Positions 61,301-64,000 of a stretch of 64,000 nt of DNA are shown piece after piece. The notes beneath the pieces were generated by a model that made no database searches, was not told the origin of the DNA, and saw only the letters and a program-made list of their open reading frames with translations. This DNA comes from Taenia hydatigena (lineage: Eukaryota > Platyhelminthes > Cestoda > Cyclophyllidea > Taeniidae). Positions within the stretch are counted from its first letter, which is position 1; each line of letters opens with the position of its first letter. The position numbers were made by a program, and so were the translations under genes. Location: the NCBI GenBank assembly GCA_036345935.2, contig JADWOT020000008.1, positions 5,311,114 through 5,375,113 on the forward strand, read 5' to 3'.

Positions 61301-63962
61301 TACATTGCATGCGGCTCTATTTACGCATTTCCCGGCCCTTTTTTGGACTTACAACAACAGTTGCTTCCAAATTCGTACGTTACATACTCATAAACGCCAC
61401 CAATTTGGTCGATGGTATGTGGACTGTGGTGTTCTCTTGGGTCTGGAAGGTATGTGCGAGGGAAGGGGAAGATGCAGACATCCCATGGCCAATATCATGA
61501 GCCTGATTACGCCTTCAAGCCACTTTTTCATACACCACCATAAAGAAAAATGTTTAGAGGCCTATTTTCAATTACAAAATCACCTAGGATAACAGTCACG
61601 AGTACGCGATCGCCATATCTAGGGGAGAGAGGGGAGGCCACGGTGCACTTTTCCCAACTTAGGGAAAAAAACAGTAGTTTGCTTTTGACAGCCCACAAAA
61701 AAGTGAAACATCACGCAATTGATTCATCGCCTTCAGTAGACTATGCAAAATTGTTTCTCCAAATTAGGCGTCTGGCTGGTGGCTCTTGCAGAAAGTAATG
61801 GGGAGAAAAAAAAAACAAGATCTATCTGTATGCTGGACCAAAAAAAACCAGCGTTTCGTGAGTTTTTTTTGCCCCCTCCTACCTGACTGCAAAGAGGTGG
61901 AATGTTTTGCCATAAACATTCAGTATCAGATTTAAATGATTTGTAGTTAACAGATAGCGAGCGAATTGGACGGGTTAAGGGATTTCCTGGCTTAATTAAA
62001 ACCAGCATTTCGTGCTTTTACCGGTGGAAAGCAGTACAATTCTCAGGAGAGGAAAATTGGAAATGAAAAATAACCAACGATTCCCCAAAAATAGTTCCAA
62101 TATTTCATTCTCCAGCTAGCGGATTGTAAAAGTGACTTCCCAATCTGGGTTATAGCTGACGAGAAAAGTTGAACGAAGAGGATTCCAAAGGCCTTCAGTT
62201 AGTCAGACTGGCCAAGCCAGTGGCACCAAGTCTCCCCACTACCAAATGTAGACTTGCATTGTCATATCATCGTATTTTTCCTTGCCTCCATTGAATAGCC
62301 CTTAATTATCCTTCAAATGGACATCCATCGGAATCACTTGAACACAGAGTAAAGGACGTCGAAAGAGATGGAGCGAAGACAATGACTTATCCGAATGTGT
62401 AAAAACGAGTGGCATTCCAGGCCCAAATGCTGCATTCGTAACGTATTGCAGTGGGCCCCAGCCTGAGACCTGACACATGGCTTACCTCTTCCCTTCAAGT
62501 GAATGACGTTGTGTTCTTTTTTCGATTGTCAATGGTTGGCAGTTCGCAACTCCAGGGCTCCCACCTCTTCCCTACCAGCGTGACTTTGTCAAGCATATCC
62601 TGACAAAACCTCTCGGGATGGCCAAGGAACTGCCTTGACGATTATCAGGTAAAACACTTAAATTTACGAGGCTTATTACTCAATGAAACACTCAGCTGTT
62701 TGTTGCTCAAGGATGATAAAATAGCTTATCCGTATTCACGAAGGTATCCAACGTGTTAACGCAAAAAAATGACCCAGAAGCAGAGGGATGTGAATTTTTT
62801 TTCTTACGAAAATGATTTATGTGCATCACTAAAGCAACTGTCAAAGGAAGATAAACAGAACGGTAAAGCAATTATTACAGCAATTCCCTCCTAAACAAGC
62901 ATCATTCACTGAAATGTGCAGATAGATTTGCTGGGATGAATACCGAGTGCCGGACTTGAAAAAAAAAGAAAAAAAAACCATGAAAATAAAAAAAATGTCA
63001 ACAGATTGTCAAATTGCCGACAAAGTTCTATTCCTGAGGGGAATCGACCACCCTGGATTGAATGATTTGTGACGCAAGTAAGACATTAATACATGCACTA
63101 TTAATCTGACCAATTCAACTGCCGCTCCGACTAGAAAAACTCACATTCAAATCTCAACCGATCTGTCAGTAACGCAAGTTGTTGCAAAACGCAATTGTAA
63201 GCTTAAAATGGAGACATATCACGTATTTGTGGCGTCACACATGTGTGACGTCGGTAGTCAACGTATTCTGTGCCTCTAGCATATCATAACTGAATTTCAG
63301 CACAATCTAAACCTAGTCAAGACTAGATCCCACTTCCTACTACGCCTAAGAGACTAAGACTCGGATCGAAGCCAGACAAAGTATCTTAACTAGGCGCAGT
63401 CGTGCAGAAGACATTGTCAACTCGTAATCAGTAAGCCCGTTAAGATATTGGCAAGTGAGTCACACCGTGGAAAGATGATGAAGAGGGTACTGATGCACAA
63501 GCTGCCGACATCGTTGTTGCTGCTGCTGCTGCTACCGCTACAACTGTGGACGTGAATGTGTGCGTGCACACACGAACACATGGATGATTAGTGGACAAGA
63601 AGAGATGATAAATGTGTTCATGTGGAATAAAAAGACGTGTGTGTGTGTGTGCGTACGCCCGTGTGCATGATAAACTACGCACACAATTTGGTGCACCGAT
63701 AAACAATATACGCATGCACTGACATCCAACAGTATAATCAATCCTATCATTTTCATTGCTTGCCCATCCATGCAAGTACAGCATCGTGTCCTTCTTCCTC
63801 TCCCCTCCCCTCCCCGCAGACACCCCTTCCCCTCTTAATATTGAACTCCCATAGCTTACATCCTCACTGATCCGACTGATGGGCATAAAACGTCGACGAC
63901 GCCGTTGTCTGTGAGCTCCGTAGCGTATGGAAGACATTGTCGTCCCAGTGGCCGACGAGAAC
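49360..63962 (-). CDS. DVL: Dishevelled (Dvl/Dsh), 5'-partial; PDZ and DEP domains and C-terminal tail
   Basis: Cytoplasmic transducer of Wnt signalling. Exons in transcript order: 63962-63860, 60261-59975, 55834-55608, 54505-54134, 53895-53725, 53580-53202, 51615-51416, 50602-50387 and 49571-49360 (stop TAA). All phases agree. The first visible exon encodes a basic stretch ([15 protein letters not shown]) before the PDZ domain, as in other Dvl proteins; DIX exons lie off the right edge. The PDZ domain includes [57 protein letters not shown] and [19 protein letters not shown] and [12 protein letters not shown] follow. The DEP domain includes [49 protein letters not shown] and [12 protein letters not shown]. 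The tail is Gly/Pro/Gln/Ser-rich with a run of 13 prolines and ends SQRMS. Exon 50602-50387 is the least certain. The start of the first exon is set by the AG at 63963-63964. Confidence 0.95.
50261..50280. repeat. GTGTCACA / TGTGACAC palindrome 2
   Basis: Perfect 8-bp arms around TATG, in the last Dishevelled intron. Confidence 0.85.
52294..52323 (+). repeat. (TG)15 microsatellite
   Basis: Fifteen TG units in the Dishevelled intron 53201-51616. Confidence 0.95.
58735..58763 (+). repeat. C19-A10 homopolymer pair
   Basis: Nineteen C then ten A, inside the Dishevelled intron 59974-55835. This 4.1-kb intron otherwise shows nothing I can identify. Confidence 0.9.
60262..63859 (-). other. Dishevelled intron upstream of the PDZ exon (3.6 kb)
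   Basis: Donor GTAAGC after GAG GAT, acceptor CTGCAG before GCC TCT TCA. Contains palindrome 3 and a (TG)n tract at 63637-63651. Open frames on both strands (for example 61239-61592) have no domain-like content. Confidence 0.6.
63232..63251. repeat. GCGTCACA / TGTGACGT palindrome 3
   Basis: Arms of eight with one mismatch at the outer base, around CATG. The right arm reads TGTGACGTC, containing a CRE half-site. Confidence 0.8.
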
Positions 63963-64000
63963 CTTCAAAACGAGCACACGGATAAATTCATGCATTGAAT

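Noticed and set aside
63440..63937. 165-codon minus-strand frame at the right end taken as one gene
   Set aside because: Only its first 26 codons are Dishevelled. The rest is intron after the GTAAGC donor and translates a TG microsatellite and a CTG run.

Overview
The window is a nuclear eukaryotic genome segment. It is most probably from a parasitic flatworm, and within those a tapeworm-like cestode fits best. The reasons are intron-split animal genes (NatC subunit, RPB8, Chibby, Na+/Ca2+ exchanger, Dishevelled), strongly diverged flatworm-like protein sequences, introns as short as 32-34 bases next to kilobase-sized ones, and sparse old repeats. Species cannot be named from sequence alone.

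Layout. 1-2553 (+): 3' part of NAA35. 2763-8446 (-): a six-exon gene, assembled here by splice phase, for an unrecognised two-transmembrane protein; it converges with NAA35. 8447-10351: AT-rich divergent intergenic region. 10352-10825 (+): intronless POLR2H (RPB8). 11231-13280: two 505-bp, nearly identical direct repeats flanking a gag-protease retroelement fragment. 13620-19347: a 2.86-kb tandem duplication carrying exons 1-5 of an eight-cysteine (TspanC8) tetraspanin gene. Only the downstream copy (16561-21331, +) has the last exon and can encode a full protein. 22304-26819 (+): CBY1 (Chibby), three exons. 26820-30946: intergenic, with one old retroelement fragment. 30947-45518 (-): an SLC8-family Na+/Ca2+ exchanger in eight constitutive exons plus a putative 21-nt micro-exon. 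45519-49359: intergenic. 49360-63962 (-): Dishevelled from just upstream of the PDZ domain to the stop codon (nine exons); the DIX-domain exons lie beyond the right edge.

Functional themes. Two Wnt-pathway genes, the antagonist CBY1 and the transducer DVL, lie 23 kb apart with the exchanger between them. POLR2H and NAA35 are housekeeping genes. Every exon boundary given was chosen by hand from splice consensus and reading-frame phase and, where possible, from similarity to known family members. None was checked against transcripts or databases.

The most noteworthy points are the recent duplications between 11.2 and 19.3 kb (real or assembly-made), two GC-AG introns with the same CAG|GCAAGT donor, a set of 32-34-nt micro-introns, the unrecognised two-TM gene, a Gly-to-Cys change in the exchanger alpha-2 repeat, and three related GCGTCACA-type palindromes in the right third.
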